NCBI GenBank assembly: GCA_003116995.1
Contig: BDSL01000085.1
Span: 1 to 64,000 of the forward strand
Origin: Yamagishiella unicocca
Lineage: Eukaryota; Chlorophyta; Chlorophyceae; Chlamydomonadales; Volvocaceae
Direction: 5' to 3'
DNA length: 64,000 nt
Below, one piece after another: positions 1 through 12,257 of the stretch. Below the pieces are notes generated by a model that was not told the DNA's origin, made no database searches, and worked only from the letters and a program-made list of their open reading frames with translations. The position numbers were made by a program, and so were the translations under genes. How positions within the stretch are numbered: the first letter of the stretch is position 1; every line of letters begins with the position of its first letter.

Positions 1-745
1 GGCGGAAGGCCATAGCAAGGCGGAAGGCCATAGCAAGGCGGGCATAGGCGGAAGGCCATAGGCGGAAGGCCATAGCAAGGCGGAGGAAGGGGGCCATAGC
101 AAGGCGGAAGGCCATAGCAAGGCGGAAGGCCATACCCAGGCGGAAGGCCATAGCAAGGCGGAAGGCCATACCCAGGCGGAAGGCCATAGCAATGCGGAAG
201 GCCATACCCAGGCGGAAGTCCATACCCAGGCGGAAGGCCATAGCAAGGCGGAAGGCCATACCCAGGCGGAAGGCCATACCCAGGCGGAAGGCCATAGCAA
301 GGCGGAAGGCCATACCCAGGCGGAAGGCCATAGCAAGGCGGAAGGCCATAGCAAGGCGGAAGGCCATACCCAGGCGGAATGCCTTTCCGAGCGGAATGCC
401 ATATCGGGCGGGATGCCATATCGGGCAGGAGGCCATACCGGGCGGAAGGCCATAGCAAGGCGGAAGGCCATAGCAAGGCGGAAGGCCATAGCAAGGCGGA
501 AGGCCATACCCGGGTGGAATGCCATACCCGGGTGGAATGCCATACCCAGGCGGAATGCCATAACAAGGCGGAACGCCATAGCAAGGCAGAAGGCCATAGC
601 AAGGCGGAAGGCCATAGCAAGGCGGAAGGCCATAGCAAGGCGGAAGGCCATAGCAAGGCGGAAGGCCATAGCAAGGCGGAAGGCCATACCCAGGTGGAAG
701 GCCATACCCAGGTGGAAGGCCATACCCAGGCAGACGCCTTAGTAG
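1..745. repeat. 18-bp GC-rich minisatellite
   Basis: Tandem array of an 18-bp unit (consensus ggaaggccatagcaaggc, with a common variant ending in acccaggc) that begins before the window and decays after about 740. Because 18 is a multiple of three, several frames stay open and give runs of six-residue repeats such as RRKAIA or EGHSKA. I treat these as by-products of the repeat, not as genes. The array lies to the left of a Kangaroo-like retroelement and could belong to its 5' region. Confidence 0.9.
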
Positions 746-3165
746 CTGAATGTCATACGAGAACGCCACCAGCGACAGGCCTATCGGGCAGTAGACCGAT
801 CAGTGGGAGGTCTTCACGGGCTTAAGGCCACCTGGGGAACTCCGTCCCCGTGCAGAATGCGTCGTCGGGGTGGGCCACTTAGACAAAAGCGGCACCCGCG
901 CAGGGTGCCATCGCCGGGCGAACGCATCGGCAGGCCGAAGGCCACAGCGGGCAGAATGCCATATCGGTGGAAGGCCGGACAGAACGAAGGACTTACAACG
1001 TCGAACGCCTTAGTAACAGAATCGTGCGCTGATCAGTGCGGACAGGACCCGGTACCCGGAAGGCCCAAAGAACTGGGTAGGATGAGCAAGGGCTAGCCAA
1101 GTGCGTAAACGACCGGGTGAAAGGGCCCAGGGAACGAAACCAGCGTGCACCACGGGGTGCGAGAAAGAGTAACGCCTAGGGTGCAAGCAACCGTCCCCGA
1201 CCGACTGGGACAGCACCGTGCCGCCTCGACCGTGATTGCAGGGGGCGGTGAAAGGCGGTCGCCCACCTATGCCGGCGCGTGACCGGGCGGATCGGTACTC
1301 CCTCCGGGCCCGCCGGCCCGCGCCGGCCGCGAACCTGGGTGCCAGGCTACTCGAGGCAGCTGCGGCCGGCGGCTCGGGCACTCAAGCTTCGGGTGGCCGG
1401 CGGCCATGGACCAGTCGCAGGCCGGCACCCGCGAGAACTCGCCAGGGCGCACGGTGCGACCCCGGGTGTCCGCAGACGGCGGGGGGGGTCGGACGGAACC
1501 CAGACCTCAACATCCAGCAAGACCCGCCCCCGGGGGAAAATACCCAGCGGGCAGCGCTACCAGACGGGTGGAGGTGGGGTTGACGACCCCCCCACCGGCA
1601 GGCCCGCCCCCAGCAGCCGTCCCGCGGCAGGGGAACACCCAACCCGCCGCAGCCACGTGGCCAGCAGTACGACCCAGCGCCCTAGCCGGGGCGACCCCGG
1701 CGGACCCAGCAAAGGTAGCGGAGCGCCTGAGATAGTACCAGGGTTGGGGCGCCGTGTCGGCCCAACCATGCGACATCGCTACGGCTGACGACAAGCCTTT
1801 GGCGGCTTTCTGGCCATGGAGACCATCAAGGGGTGGTCTGATGAGGAAAGCGACAGGGCGGGCCAGCACCGGCAAGTACCCCGGGCGGGGAACGCGCGTG
1901 CCAACGCCTCGACCACCATCGGAATGTGCGAGCGGCCGACCTGAGCCAGGTTATGCTCGACGACACGCAGAGCCAGGGAGCCAGGGAGCGGCGGTCCCTA
2001 GACTTGGAAGGAGTGCAGGAGTAGGTGTCCGGGCAGCCGTGGTCGCTGTGGGACTTAGCTATCGGCGGGGAGACGGATGCCCTACGAATGAATGCGCGCT
2101 TGTCTGAGACCGTGTGCGGGTCCTCCTTTGCGCAGGATTTGGTCACGTTCCTGCGCCAGGGGGCGCAGCGGAAGCAGTGGCCAGCGTCGTCTCGGGTCGC
2201 GGTAGCCTGCACCGAGCGGGAGGACCTAGACCTCACCTTGCCACCAAGGCGGGAGGCCTTCTGTACCTTCTGGGCCCCCTGACCTACGGGGTGGACAGGG
2301 TGCTGGAGACTCTGCAGGCCCGCTGCAAGGCGTCCAGGCCAAAGCAGGCGGGATGGAAGTCTACGCCAACACGGTGACGGCGGGCATGCATGCCACCTTC
2401 CGAGGCGTCACGGGCCCGGGGTTCCCGGCGGCGGGCGCGCCGCCGGGGGCCGGCCCATGCGCGGCCTACCACCAGAATTGTGAGCAAGACAACCCGGGCG
2501 CAGCGAGGCCCCAAGGCGGCCGCGGCGCCGCCGGGGCCCAGCATGGCCGCGCTGGTGGAGCGTGACCCTACAACGATTGCCTGTAAAAGCGCGTCGGCGC
2601 CTGCCGCACGCCGACCAGTTCGAGCGGTTCGACCCGAAGGGGGAACAGGAAACCAAGAGCCCGCAATACGCTGTGGAGGCAGTATTCGTCATCTGGTGGG
2701 CCGGGGCGGTGTGGGGTGGTGTTATGGGGCTCACAACCAGCAACAGTCCCGAAGATGGCTAATTGCGAAGAGCTACCGGATGAGGTCGCATCACAGATAG
2801 ACGGGGCCGCATTCACACGGGCAACGAAGTTCGATGGACGTAACCCACGTTTGGAGCTATGGGTCAGGCCGTCAGGCCCGCTGGGCGAAGTGTGGGCACC
2901 CCGGGGCCTCAGTTTTACTACTGCGTAGCCATTGAATACCACGGAGAGATAGTGCGGAGCCCGGTGGTAGAGGAGACGGTCGGGTTGGCAGGGGGCCGGG
3001 ACCGGTCGGAAGGCGGAGCCAGCGACGAGGAGGAGGGCCAGGTGGTCGAGTGGGTGTTCGACTATGATACGATCGATGAGTGGGCGGAGTAGCAAGCCGC
3101 GAAAAGAAACCAATGGGCGGTAGAGCACCCGGGCAGAGCTAGGCCGCTGGTCGGCGGTGTGGGTT
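746..3165. other. GC-rich stretch, probable interior of retroelement 1, no recognised gene
   Basis: About 2.4 kb without a recognisable domain. Many short overlapping ORFs exist, as expected at this GC content. The most gene-like is the plus-strand frame ending at 3092, whose acidic tail reads EEEGQVVEWVFDYDTIDEW before the stop; an adjacent frame (2716-2928) may be its upstream part after a frameshift. No reverse transcriptase, RNase H or gag zinc finger was found, so if this is the body of retroelement 1 it is non-autonomous or badly decayed. The left end is not in view. Confidence 0.4.
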
Positions 3166-3271
3166 GGGAGACGTTCGGTAGAACATGGGTACGAGGAAGC
3201 CAAACGGTAACGGGCGCCTTACCAAACTCACGCTAGCCTGAGTACGGCGAGACCATTTGAGTTACAGCAGT
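3166..3271 (+). repeat. Split direct repeat, internal copy (element 1)
   Basis: 106 bp from gggagacgttcggtagaaca to gagttacagcagt, repeated without visible change at 5411-5516 (offset 2,245). Sequence diverges immediately on both sides: it is followed here by gggagagatt and at the other copy by tagcacttgc. In the PAT/Kangaroo model this is B1, and the A2 half would begin at 3272. Confidence 0.85.
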
Positions 3272-3527
3272 GGGAGAGATTAAAATGCTCGTCAAATCGG
3301 TACGACTGCCGTACAAGGAACAATGACTTGGCCTGGAAACGGGAAGGAGAACACCCCCCTTCTGGCAACACACTCGCTTACAAGGATAGGGCAACCTTAT
3401 TGTAACAGTGCCTCGGACGAAGGAAAAAGAAAGCCCCCCTCCCCCCCTACATGTCTACGACGGCGGACAGCCGTGTGGTGTGGGAAGTATTGACCGAAGG
3501 AAGCGAACCCACATCCCGCGAGCCCTA

Positions 3528-4739
3528 CTACTGCAGCCGCCGCCGCTGCGTAGAGCGGACACCGAGATGGCGAGTAGTGTCGGTGTACCGACCAAGAACG
3601 GCGGAGCTCCGAATCTGCCCCAGTGACTTCAAATCGTCTTCACCCAGGCCCCGCTCGACAGCCGCCTGTAGCGCCCCCCGGCGGAAGCTGTGATTCGTCT
3701 CCCCTTCGTACAGCTCGGCAGCTCGAAGGTGCTTCTGTACTCGCGCCCCAAGCGCCGAACTGCTGAAAGACTCCTCCTTGAAAGACTTCCGATCACGGCT
3801 CAGCGGCCGGAATAAGTGGCGCTCAACCGCACAACCAGGCGCGTCGGGCTGGCCGGCCCGCCAGAAATAATAGGCGAGAACCTGGGGGAAACACAGCGCC
3901 GGATGAGCCGAGTTGGGCTCGAGGAACACAGCGGGGGCCCGTTGGGTACGAACCGTCTTGGTACCGCGCTCCCGCACACACAGCCGGTAGGACACACCCG
4001 GAGCCCACTCCCAAGGAGGCGGCAATGGCAGCCGGAGGTCGGGCTCCTCGGGCCGGTCAGGATTGCAGAAGTCGGCCAGCTCCAGCTTACCGACATCATA
4101 GCCACGATAAGTACTCTGCCACATGAACTGCGCGCAGAGCAGGTCCCGAGTAAAGACCAGCGCGTCCACAGCAGAAGGGGCGCCCAACGCCGCACCCAAC
4201 AGATACTCGCACAATCGTGAATACTTTGCCTCTGCTAGCGGCACGGCCGAGACCTGCTCGTAACCCCCAAGCATGCGCAACCGGGCATACCCCGCGCGGT
4301 AGTCGGAGACCCAAGGAGAATCGCAGGGGTTGCCACAACCAGTCGTCGAATCGAAAGGGCCAGTCCGCCCTACACGGGCAAACCACCCGCTGAGGGACGA
4401 TAATAGGCCCTTCACAGCCTCGGGCCCAGCAGCGCTTAACTTGCGACCAGGGTGGTTAGGTAACCACCACTCCTCCACATAGACAAGGAGGTGCTCGGGG
4501 CCTACGTCCGCCAAGCAAACCCCTTCCCCCACGCTGTCGAGCCAGGCCGAGAGCTCAGCGGCTGCTACTTCCTGGCGCTCCCGAGTGGAGTCAGCCAGAG
4601 CCCTATCCATGACGGCCTGTGCCTTTCGCAGGCCCCGCTCGTAGAAACCCGCCGACGGGGGTGAGACGGTGACGGGCTCTCGCTGGGCCAGACGGGCGAC
4701 GCGAAGGGAAGCGAACCCGGCACGAGCCTGTGTGGACAA
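3528..4739 (-). CDS. Tyrosine recombinase (YR) of Kangaroo/DIRS-type retroelement 1
   Basis: Predicted 403-residue lambda-integrase-like site-specific recombinase. In DIRS-order retroelements it inserts a circular DNA intermediate without target-site duplication. The C-terminal catalytic domain has the expected residues: an Arg in the TYRGYD motif (about residue 215), the HxxR box in NHSFRRG (His350, Arg353) and the nucleophile Tyr385 in LGRYTD. The N-terminal half (ADSTRERQEVAAAELSAWL) is the predicted helical core-binding region. The frame is uninterrupted. It lies on the minus strand between the two 106-bp repeats and is clearly homologous to the recombinase at 13147-14382, with near-identical motifs but only moderate overall similarity, so the two elements are different families. 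The ATG at 4739 gives a length close to its paralogue's 411. Confidence 0.88.
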   Translation of the reverse strand: MSTQARAGFASLRVARLAQREPVTVSPPSAGFYERGLRKAQAVMDRALADSTRERQEVAAAELSAWLDSVGEGVCLADVGPEHLLVYVEEWWLPNHPGRKLSAAGPEAVKGLLSSLSGWFARVGRTGPFDSTTGCGNPCDSPWVSDYRAGYARLRMLGGYEQVSAVPLAEAKYSRLCEYLLGAALGAPSAVDALVFTRDLLCAQFMWQSTYRGYDVGKLELADFCNPDRPEEPDLRLPLPPPWEWAPGVSYRLCVRERGTKTVRTQRAPAVFLEPNSAHPALCFPQVLAYYFWRAGQPDAPGCAVERHLFRPLSRDRKSFKEESFSSSALGARVQKHLRAAELYEGETNHSFRRGALQAAVERGLGEDDLKSLGQIRSSAVLGRYTDTTRHLGVRSTQRRRLQ

Positions 4740-5410
4740 GGATCGAGGTAAGAAGAACCGATCAACAAATACGAGACCTTATGGGCCTTACCAACGGAGT
4801 AGGAACCACGGTAGAAGCTCGAGGGAAAGCACTGGCGCCTCCCGCCGGCCCAGTGTGTCGAAGTCCGCCCATGGGGAAGCCAGTCTGCGGAGGGACGCGA
4901 CAGTCAGGAAATAACCGAAGAAACTGAGTGCCAACCCAGACTCACCGTCGCCGGGTAAAACCCATGGCCAGGCCTGATTGACCCCTCGTACGATACGGCG
5001 GCGGCCACTGGAGCCGAGAGGTCCAAGGTGAAAGTCACGTCAGGGTCAGGAACCGGGCCAGAGAGGTCAAGGCGAGGCTGCAATCCCAGTCCAGGCTCCG
5101 AGAGATCCAATACCAAGAGACAATCCGAGGAAGAAAGAGCAGCGGAAAGAACACTTCGCGAGGGCGCCCGCCCTTGGCAACCAGAGTGGTTCCCGAATGG
5201 ATCATCATAACCCTGCAGAACCATAGAGGGGAAACGAGGCTCAAACGCGAAGGGTCGCGATGAGCAATGCTCCTACGAATCCCGCACCTGGGTAGAGTAA
5301 GGCGCGCCAGAACAAAAGCCATTATAATCTTGCCCAGTAGAAGAAGAGAACCCACCGTACGAGAGGCTCACTTGTCCGTTCGCGTTTGGCCCACCCACCA
5401 CGCCCTTTTC

Positions 5411-5516
5411 GGGAGACGTTCGGTAGAACATGGGTACGAGGAAGCCAAACGGTAACGGGCGCCTTACCAAACTCACGCTAGCCTGAGTACGGCGAGACCA
5501 TTTGAGTTACAGCAGT
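5411..5516 (+). repeat. Split direct repeat, right terminal copy (element 1)
   Basis: Second copy of the 106-bp repeat at 3166-3271, here the presumed right end (B2) of retroelement 1. The next base starts satellite sequence (tagcacttgcacctgtcacg), and the satellite itself contains gcagttagcacc, so the terminal bases cagt overlap with the satellite at the junction. Confidence 0.85.
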
Positions 5517-7060
5517 TAGCACTTGCACCTGTCACGAATATAAGCCACCGCTCGGCTGATGCAAGGCCAGTGCCGCACGATGGAACTGCCCAGGCCCGCA
5601 GTTAGCACCTCGCACCTGTCACGGATGCAAGCCACCGCTCGGCTGATGCAAAGGCCAGTGCCGCACGAAGCCACTGCTCGGCTGACACAAAGGCCAGTGC
5701 CGCACGATGGAACTGCCCAGGCTCGCAGTTAGCACCTCGCACCTGTCACGGATGCAAGCCACTGCTCGGCTGATGCAAAGGCCGGTGCTGCACGAAGCCA
5801 CCGCTCGGCTGACGCAAAGGCCAGTGCCGCACGATGGAACTGCCCAGGCTCGCAGTTAGCACCTCGCACCTGTCACGGATGCAAGCCACCGCTCGGCTGA
5901 TGCAAAGGCCAGTGCCGCACGAAGCCACCGCTCGGCTGACACAAAGGCCAGTGCCGCACGATGGAACTGCCCAGGCTCGCAGTTAGCACCTCGCACCTGT
6001 CACGGATGCAAGCCACTGCTCGGCTGATGCAAAGGCCGGTGCTGCACGAAGCCACCGCTCGGCTGACGCAAAGGCCAGTGCCGCACGATGGAACTGCCCA
6101 GGCTCGCAGTTAGCACCTCGCACCTGTCACGGATGCAAGCCACCGCTCGGCTGATGCAAAGGCCAGTGCCGCACGAAGCCACCGCTCGGCTGACGCAAAG
6201 GCCAGTGCCGCACGATGGAACTGCCCAGGCTCGCAGTTAGCACCTCGCACCTGTCACGGATGCAAGCCACCGCTCGGCTGATGCAAAGGCCAGTGCCGCA
6301 CGAAGCCACCGCTCGGCTGACGCAAAGGCCAGTGCCGCACGATGGAACTGCCCAGGCTCGCAGTTAGCACCTCGCACCTGTCACGGATGCAAGCCACCGC
6401 TCGGCTGATGCAAAGGCCAGTGCCGCACGAAGCCACCGCTAGGCTGACGCAAAGGCCAGTGCCGCACGATGGAACTGCCCAGGCTCGCAGTTAGCACCTC
6501 GCACATGGCACGGATGCAAGCCACCGCTCGGCTGATGCAAAGGCCAGTGCCGCACGAAGCCACCGCTCGGCTGACGCAAAGGCCAGTGCCGCACGATGGA
6601 ACTGCCCAGGCTCGCAGTTAGCACCTCGCACCTGTCACGGATGTAAGCCACCGCTCGGCTGATGCAAAGGCCAGTGCCGCACGAAGCCACCGCTAGGCTG
6701 ACGCAAAGGCCAGTGCCGCACGATGGAACTGCCCAGGCTCGCAGTTAGCACCTCGCACCTGGCACGGATGCAAGCCACCGCTTGGCTGATGCAAAGGCCA
6801 GTGCCGCACGATGGAACTGCCCAGGCTCGCAGTTAGCACCTCGCACATGGCACGGATGCAAGCCACCGCCCGGCTGATGCAAAGGCCAGTGCCACACGAT
6901 GGAACTGCCCAGGCTCGCAGTTAGCACCTCGCACCTGGCACGGATGCAAGCCACCGCTCGGCTGATGCAAAGGCCAGTGCCGCACGATGGAACTGCCCAG
7001 GCTCGCAGTTAGCACCTCGCACCTGTCACGGATGTAAGCCACTGCTCGGCTGATGCAAAG
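5517..7060. repeat. 127-bp / 88-bp satellite array
   Basis: Nine or so 127-bp units (periods start at cagttagc: 5599, 5726 and so on to 6742), followed by 88-bp units (6742, 6830, 6918, 7006). The 127-bp unit is the 88-bp unit with an internal partial duplication of the block around agccaccgctcggctga. Copies differ at only a few positions. The repeated 60-residue minus-strand ORFs (MASCGTGLCISRAVACIRD and onwards) are by-products of the array. The array separates the right end of element 1 from the gag region of element 2. Confidence 0.95.
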
Positions 7061-7339
7061 GCCGGGGCCGCACAATGGAATTGCCAGGCCCGCATTCGGT
7101 CCTGCCATCATTACCGACACCCCGCCAACTGCAACCTGCCACGCCCACAGACCCTCTCCAAGGGCCCGGCCCACAGCACCAGGAGCAAGCAGGCCTTCGC
7201 AGACGCGACCAACCGGGCCGGCCGCGCCCCCGGGCCAGGGGGCGGGGGCCAGGGACCCCAGCCACACGCTGGGCCACGGGAGCACCACCGCAAGGGCACC
7301 GGCGCAAGCAAGGAAGCCGCTCACCCAGAGCCCGAGGGG

Positions 7340-9165
7340 GTAGAACGGGGAAGGGAGCCCAGCACCGTATCCTCAGCCGCCGCAGCTGCACGGGCCGCCG
7401 CAACAGCGGCGGCAGCTGCCAAAGCCTACGCCACGGCTGCGGCAGAGGCCGCCGCCGCAGCGGATGTTGCCGCCGCAGCAGAAGCCATTGCTGCAGAAGC
7501 GGCAGACGCCGGTGAGCGAGATGAGGCAGCTGGCGAGGTAGACGGGGCTGGCCGGAACCAGCACGCCCTAGATCCGGTGGGGTTTCGCCGGAGTGCGGAC
7601 AATCCCTTCGCTCCTCGGGAAGAGTCCAGGCGAGGAACCCAGCCAGCACGGTCAGCTCAGCCCAGCCGGCGTGCCGACGACCGAGCGCCCGAATGCGAGA
7701 GCAGCCCGAAGCGCCCTCGCCGGGAGCAAGAGGAGTGGGGCCCGGCTTTTTACCACGCACCACCAGCAACCACACCAGGGGGCCCAGCGGGGGCCCGCCG
7801 ACGTCCCACCGGATGTCTGGGCCCGGGCTCTGGCCCAAGCCAAGTTCCTCATGCAGGAACAGCCACGCGGGGCCACCTGGGAAACCCGCATCGATGACCC
7901 TTATGCCCCGCGCGTCCGGGAGGCCCCAGCCCGCCACACCAACCCAGCCGCAGCTGCCGTGGAGGCAGCAATTCGCCATATCGATGGCGTGGTGGCAGAC
8001 CCGTTCAACCGCCAGGAGATGGAGGCCATGGATGGCCACGAACAGCTGACCTTTTGCAAGAGGCTAGCCGACGTCATGGTGAAGGCCGCCCATACTGCAA
8101 CCACAAGGCTGGACCAGTGCTGGGACGTCACCCTCCTCCACGCCCCGTTGAAGGCGTGGTTCAAGACGCGCCTGCACACCCTTCAGGCAGTGCTCGCCCA
8201 GGCGATGGCCCCCGCGCTGGGCACGGACGGAGGAGGCATCGAAGCTCGCCGCAGCGTTGGTGGCAGAAGCGGAGCTACTTTGGAAGGATTTGGACGGGTA
8301 TCAGCACTACCCCCGGGCGAACCTAGAGACGTACGCAGAGAAGCTGAAGTCAGTCCTCGCCGGCCGCCAGCTGGGCTCCTGGATCCTCCAGCAGCTGCAG
8401 GCCCCGGGCTACCCACCCCACGCAACCCGCTGGTGCCAAGCGGCAGTGCAGACTATGAACACAGCGCTGATATACGAAGGAGTCCTGTCGGCGAAGGAGT
8501 GGAAAGACAACCTAAGTGTCCAGCTCGCGCACGTGGACCGCATGACCCGCGCGCTGCTCAATGCGGGCGTGCTCATCCAGAAGCACGCCGTAGGCAGGGC
8601 GTACAACGCAGCCCCCGACTGTAGCAGGGACAGCGCGTTCTACGGACACCCTGTGACCAGCCTCGCACCCGGCGGAGCTGCCCCACGCGGGGCATCATGG
8701 ATGACCGGCGGCAGCGGGGGGGGCCCGAGCCGCCCCCACGTCGGTCCTGCCTCGGGCATGCAAACGGCAGCGGCGCCGGCCTGGGGACCCCAGCCGGGTT
8801 TCAAAGCCCAGGGTGCCGCCGCACCACGGGGCCCTAGCACACGAGGCCACGGAACGCGCGGGGTGGATAACCCCGCAGCAGCCGTGCTCAAGAGTGTCAA
8901 CACGGCTCTGGGGCAGGAGGGACTGGACGCCCTCAGCGAGAGGGGATTGGTCATGCTGCTGCGCTCCCGCGACTTCCCCGACGACAAGGTGTGCATCAAT
9001 GGCACCCTGTTCGGCAGCTGCGATTTTGCCGAGCGAAACCCGGACAAGGGGCGTTGCACGTACAAACATGAGAGCGCCGAGGTCTTGGCAGCGCGCGTAA
9101 CTTCCTTCCAAAGATCACAGGCAGGGGCACGCCTGGCAGGGGCGCTTCAGGTCGGTGCGGCATAG
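7340..9165 (+). CDS. gag-like protein of Kangaroo-like element 2 (frameshifted)
   Basis: Nucleocapsid-like ORF upstream of pol. The N-terminal part (frame starting 7340) is alanine-rich and helical (for example AAAAAKAYATAAAEAAAAAD), followed by a basic proline-rich stretch. The middle (frame of 7593) contains PPDVWARALAQAKF and DPFNRQEMEAMDGHEQ. The C-terminal part (frame entering by 8236) contains EEASKLAAALVAEAELLWKD. It ends in a CCCH-like zinc finger, CINGTLFGSC then GRCTYKH (about 8999-9070). The frame moves by +1 twice, near 7755-7790 and near 8222-8232, so the copy is disrupted or has base-call errors. The start codon is unresolved because the frame is open well upstream of 7340. pol begins 214 bp downstream. 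Confidence 0.6.
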
Positions 9166-9379
9166 GAGACCGTAGCCCGGGCGGTTGGGTGCTGGGGACG
9201 CCATTGGTTAGGTGGACAGGTTATGGAGATGCCCGTCCTACCAGCCGGGGAGTTGGGAATGCCGTCCCACAACCCCCACGGGGGGCCCCAGCGTAGGCGG
9301 ACTGGTGAGAGGAGTTAGGGGCAAGAGTGGCTAGCGGACGTGGTGCCGGGAGTCGGCTGAGCATGCGGCCCTGTGGTGG

Positions 9380-12257
9380 ATGGTAGAGATAGACCGCTCG
9401 AAATCACTGTTGGCGCCAGGGATTGGCGAACCGGCCTTAAGGCATGAGCCCCAGAGAGAGACGAGTAAGACTCAGGAACCCGCAACCAGATCGTCGCACC
9501 CCCTTCCCACCACCTCAGTGTCCATAGCCTGGCCCATTCCAACAGCAAACCCAGCCCAAGTACCCATACAGTCACTTTGGTGCCTAGATACAGAATGCGA
9601 GTCGGGGCTGACCTTACTGGCCTTACTGGCCGATTGCTATTCTTACACGCAGGGGCCGGGCACGCAGACTTTGATTGGGTATGGGAGAGGCCAGAGACCG
9701 GAGACCATGATGGTACAAGCCAGCGCTAGGGGCGAGACCATCCAGGCCTCGGGCCAGCCCGGGGAAAGGGGGGACGGGAAAAAGGAGCAGCGTTTGGGCA
9801 AGGAGGAACACGCCACCCAGGCGGCAGGGCCCGAGCAGCCCGACACGGAGGAGGGGCAGTTGGGTGCTGACGAGGACGGGGAAGTGGACTTGAACGCGGA
9901 CCCGTTGCTCGAGGGATCGCCAGCCACCGCAATGCGACCTTACGCCCTGCAAACCAACAGCCCGCTTCCCGACCTCAGCCCACAAGAAGAGCGGCGCTGT
10001 ATCCAAGTGATAGATCAGGTCCTGAGCAGCGCGAGACGGGTCGGGCAACCCAACGCCATAGACCCCATGCCGAACGCCGCTTTCGAGCGCCAAATGCAGT
10101 CCTCGACCCGCCCGCCGGAAGATTTCCTACCGGGCCGGCTACGTACGCACCGGGCGGCATGGCGGCACTACTTTGCGCAGAGCAGCCCGGACCGCGAACC
10201 CAGCAAGCAGCAGCGCATGCTCCTGGGGATGATAGAGGATGGGGTGAAGTTCAAGTGGGTCGGGGCAAGGCCAGCAGACGCCCCGGCGACCCCCCAACAG
10301 CGCCGCAAACGCCACATCATCACACAGATGCTGAGACAGGCGGAGCCGACGGCGGACCCCGAGCAGTTCCTGACGGGGCCCACGCCCCACAAGATGCAGT
10401 TCCCGAACCACCGCAGCGCGGCAGAGTATGCAGATATGGTCCGGGCCGAGATCCAGAAGTGCCTGCGAGCCGGGGTGGTGGCCAAGTGGTCAGCAGACAT
10501 GGGGGAACCGACGGTTATCAATGGCCTAAGGGTCGTGATGGGAGCGGACGGCAAGAAATTCCGCCTGTGCATGAACCCCATGTACCCCAACCTGTTCATG
10601 GAGATCCCGCCGCTCAAGTATGAGTCCATCCTGGATGTGCGAGGCTTCGTCCAGAAGGGCGACTGTCTGTTCACCACGCACCGACGACAAGTCGGGGTAC
10701 TGGAACCTGCTGCTACACCCCAGCATGTACCGCTACGTGGCCTTCCAGTGGGACAATGTGACATACTACTGGCCCACCCTAGCGTTCGGGCTGGCACCCG
10801 CCTGCTGGGTCTACTCGACGCTGAAGCTGGAGATGTTCCGACCGCTGCGGGCATGCGGCATGGACCTTGCTTTCCTGATCGACGACTGCTTGGGCGCCGC
10901 ACGGTCCGTGGGCGAGGCACGCTTCCAATGCCGGCTGCTAGTCGAGCTCATGACGACCCTGGGCTTCACCCTTTCGCTGAACAAATGCCAGCTGCAGCCG
11001 TCGGCCCGGGTGCGATTCCTGGGTTTCCTGGTTGACTCCGAGAACCAGCAGACGCTATCCGTGCCCGAGGATAAGGTGGAGGCACTGGATCGGTTCGTGA
11101 GGCAGCTAGAAGAGGCGCCACCAAGCAGTGTCACCTACCGGCAGGTAGCACAAGTGGCGGGCAAGATCATGGCCATGTCGCCGGCCGTATCGCTGGCCCC
11201 CCTGCATGCCCGAGTGGTAGGGCTGGCGGGCCGGGAGAGCTGGGACGACGCGGTGGGCGACCCAGGATTTTTCACCCAGCGAGCCCGTTTGTTCATGTCG
11301 CTAGTCCGGGTCAAGAACGGAAAGACATGGTGGGCCAAGGGCACCCACGTCAAGCTGCGCGCAGTGGGCGACGCATCAGATGTCGGCACGGGGGGATTCC
11401 TCCCGGACGGTGAGCTAGGACCAGACAGCAAGTTTTCAGTACCGTTTACGGCGGAGCAAGCCGCGTGGCAGGCGGCAAACGACTTCTCGAGCACGGAGCG
11501 GGAGGTGACCGCGGCGGCAATCTGCCTTCAGTTCATCGACAGCCACCAACCCGGCCTGCTTAGGCATCGCACGGTCCAGTACCAAACGGACAGCCAGGCA
11601 GCCATGTTCTGTGTCCTGGGCATGAAAGGGGCACCACCATGTCTGCTGGCAGTGGACGCGCTCCTCACGTGGTGCGCTGAGCGGGACTGCGAGCTGGAAA
11701 CGGTGTGGTATCCCCGGGAGACGCCAGCGCAGCAGGCCGCGGATTTGTTGAGCAAGCACCCGAGCCTGCGACAGTGGGCCCTCCACCAGACCATCTATGA
11801 AGGTCTCTGGGCAGAACCCGGCCTCGTGGGACGTCGGCCGTATATGGACCTGTTCGCTGACGAAGGTACGACAAAGGTACCGGGACGCTTCTTCTCGCCG
11901 CGCTGGAGCCCCAACAGCAGCGGTGTAAACGCGCTCGCGCACTCCTGGAGTGCCCCACCCGGGTGGTCAGGCCCGGACCGCCCGCTCCTCTATCTCAACC
12001 CGCCATTTGAACTAATGGGGGCTGTGGTACGCAAGCTCCGGGACGAAGCGCCGGATTGCGTGCTGATTGCACCCGTGTGGCCGCGCTGGTGGGCAGCGCA
12101 GCTCGGCCGACTGCCACACTACCGGGGAGTCCGGCAGCTGCCAACAAAGGACATCTTCGTAACATGGGACCCGGTGAAGGGACAAGTAGCAAAAACCCCC
12201 CACTACGGGGTGCAGGCGTGGTACTTCTACCAGGACCCCGCCACGCTGGGACGCTGA
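9380..12257 (+). CDS. pol of Kangaroo-like element 2: RT, RNase H, methylase-like domain (frameshifted)
   Basis: The first frame (ATG 9380) carries an acidic, unrecognised N-terminal region and enters the reverse transcriptase at GLRVVMGADGKKFRLCMNP. At about 10675-10682 the frame changes by +1. The second frame continues with TDDKSGYWNLLLHP (RT motif A), YYWPTLAFGLAPA (motif B) and FLIDDCLG (catalytic motif C with paired Asp). RNase H follows with AVGDASD, STEREVTAA, YQTDSQAA and QQAADLLSK, supplying the Asp/Glu/Asp/Asp set. The end (MDLFADE, then LYLNPPFELMG and LIAPVWPRWW) matches the Dam-methylase-like tail found in many DIRS elements, with an N-P-P-F motif. All catalytic motifs are present, so only the frameshift argues against function. 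Confidence 0.85.

Larger units (their letters stand above)
746..5516. mobile_element. Kangaroo/PAT-like tyrosine-recombinase retroelement 1 (partial)
   Basis: Right-hand part of a DIRS-order element. A complete minus-strand tyrosine recombinase (3528-4739) lies between two direct copies of a 106-bp sequence (3166-3271 and 5411-5516). Split direct repeats are known from PAT and Volvox Kangaroo elements, and as I recall Kangaroo also has its recombinase in reverse orientation. The internal copy would be the B1/A2 junction and the outer copy the right terminus. The right end at 5516 abuts the 127-bp satellite directly. The left terminus, gag and RT were not identified, so the left boundary given is arbitrary. 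Confidence 0.6.

Noticed and set aside
192..825. Overlapping plus-strand ORFs of 87-148 codons in the minisatellite
   Set aside because: Open only because the 18-bp unit has no stop in three frames; no start context or domain.
5517..7060. CRISPR-like array of regular repeats
   Set aside because: The whole 127/88-bp unit is repeated, with no unique spacers, and the genome is eukaryotic; this is a satellite.
7026..8039. 337-codon minus-strand ORF over the gag region
   Set aside because: Shadow of gag; low-complexity Leu/Arg/Pro composition and no domain.
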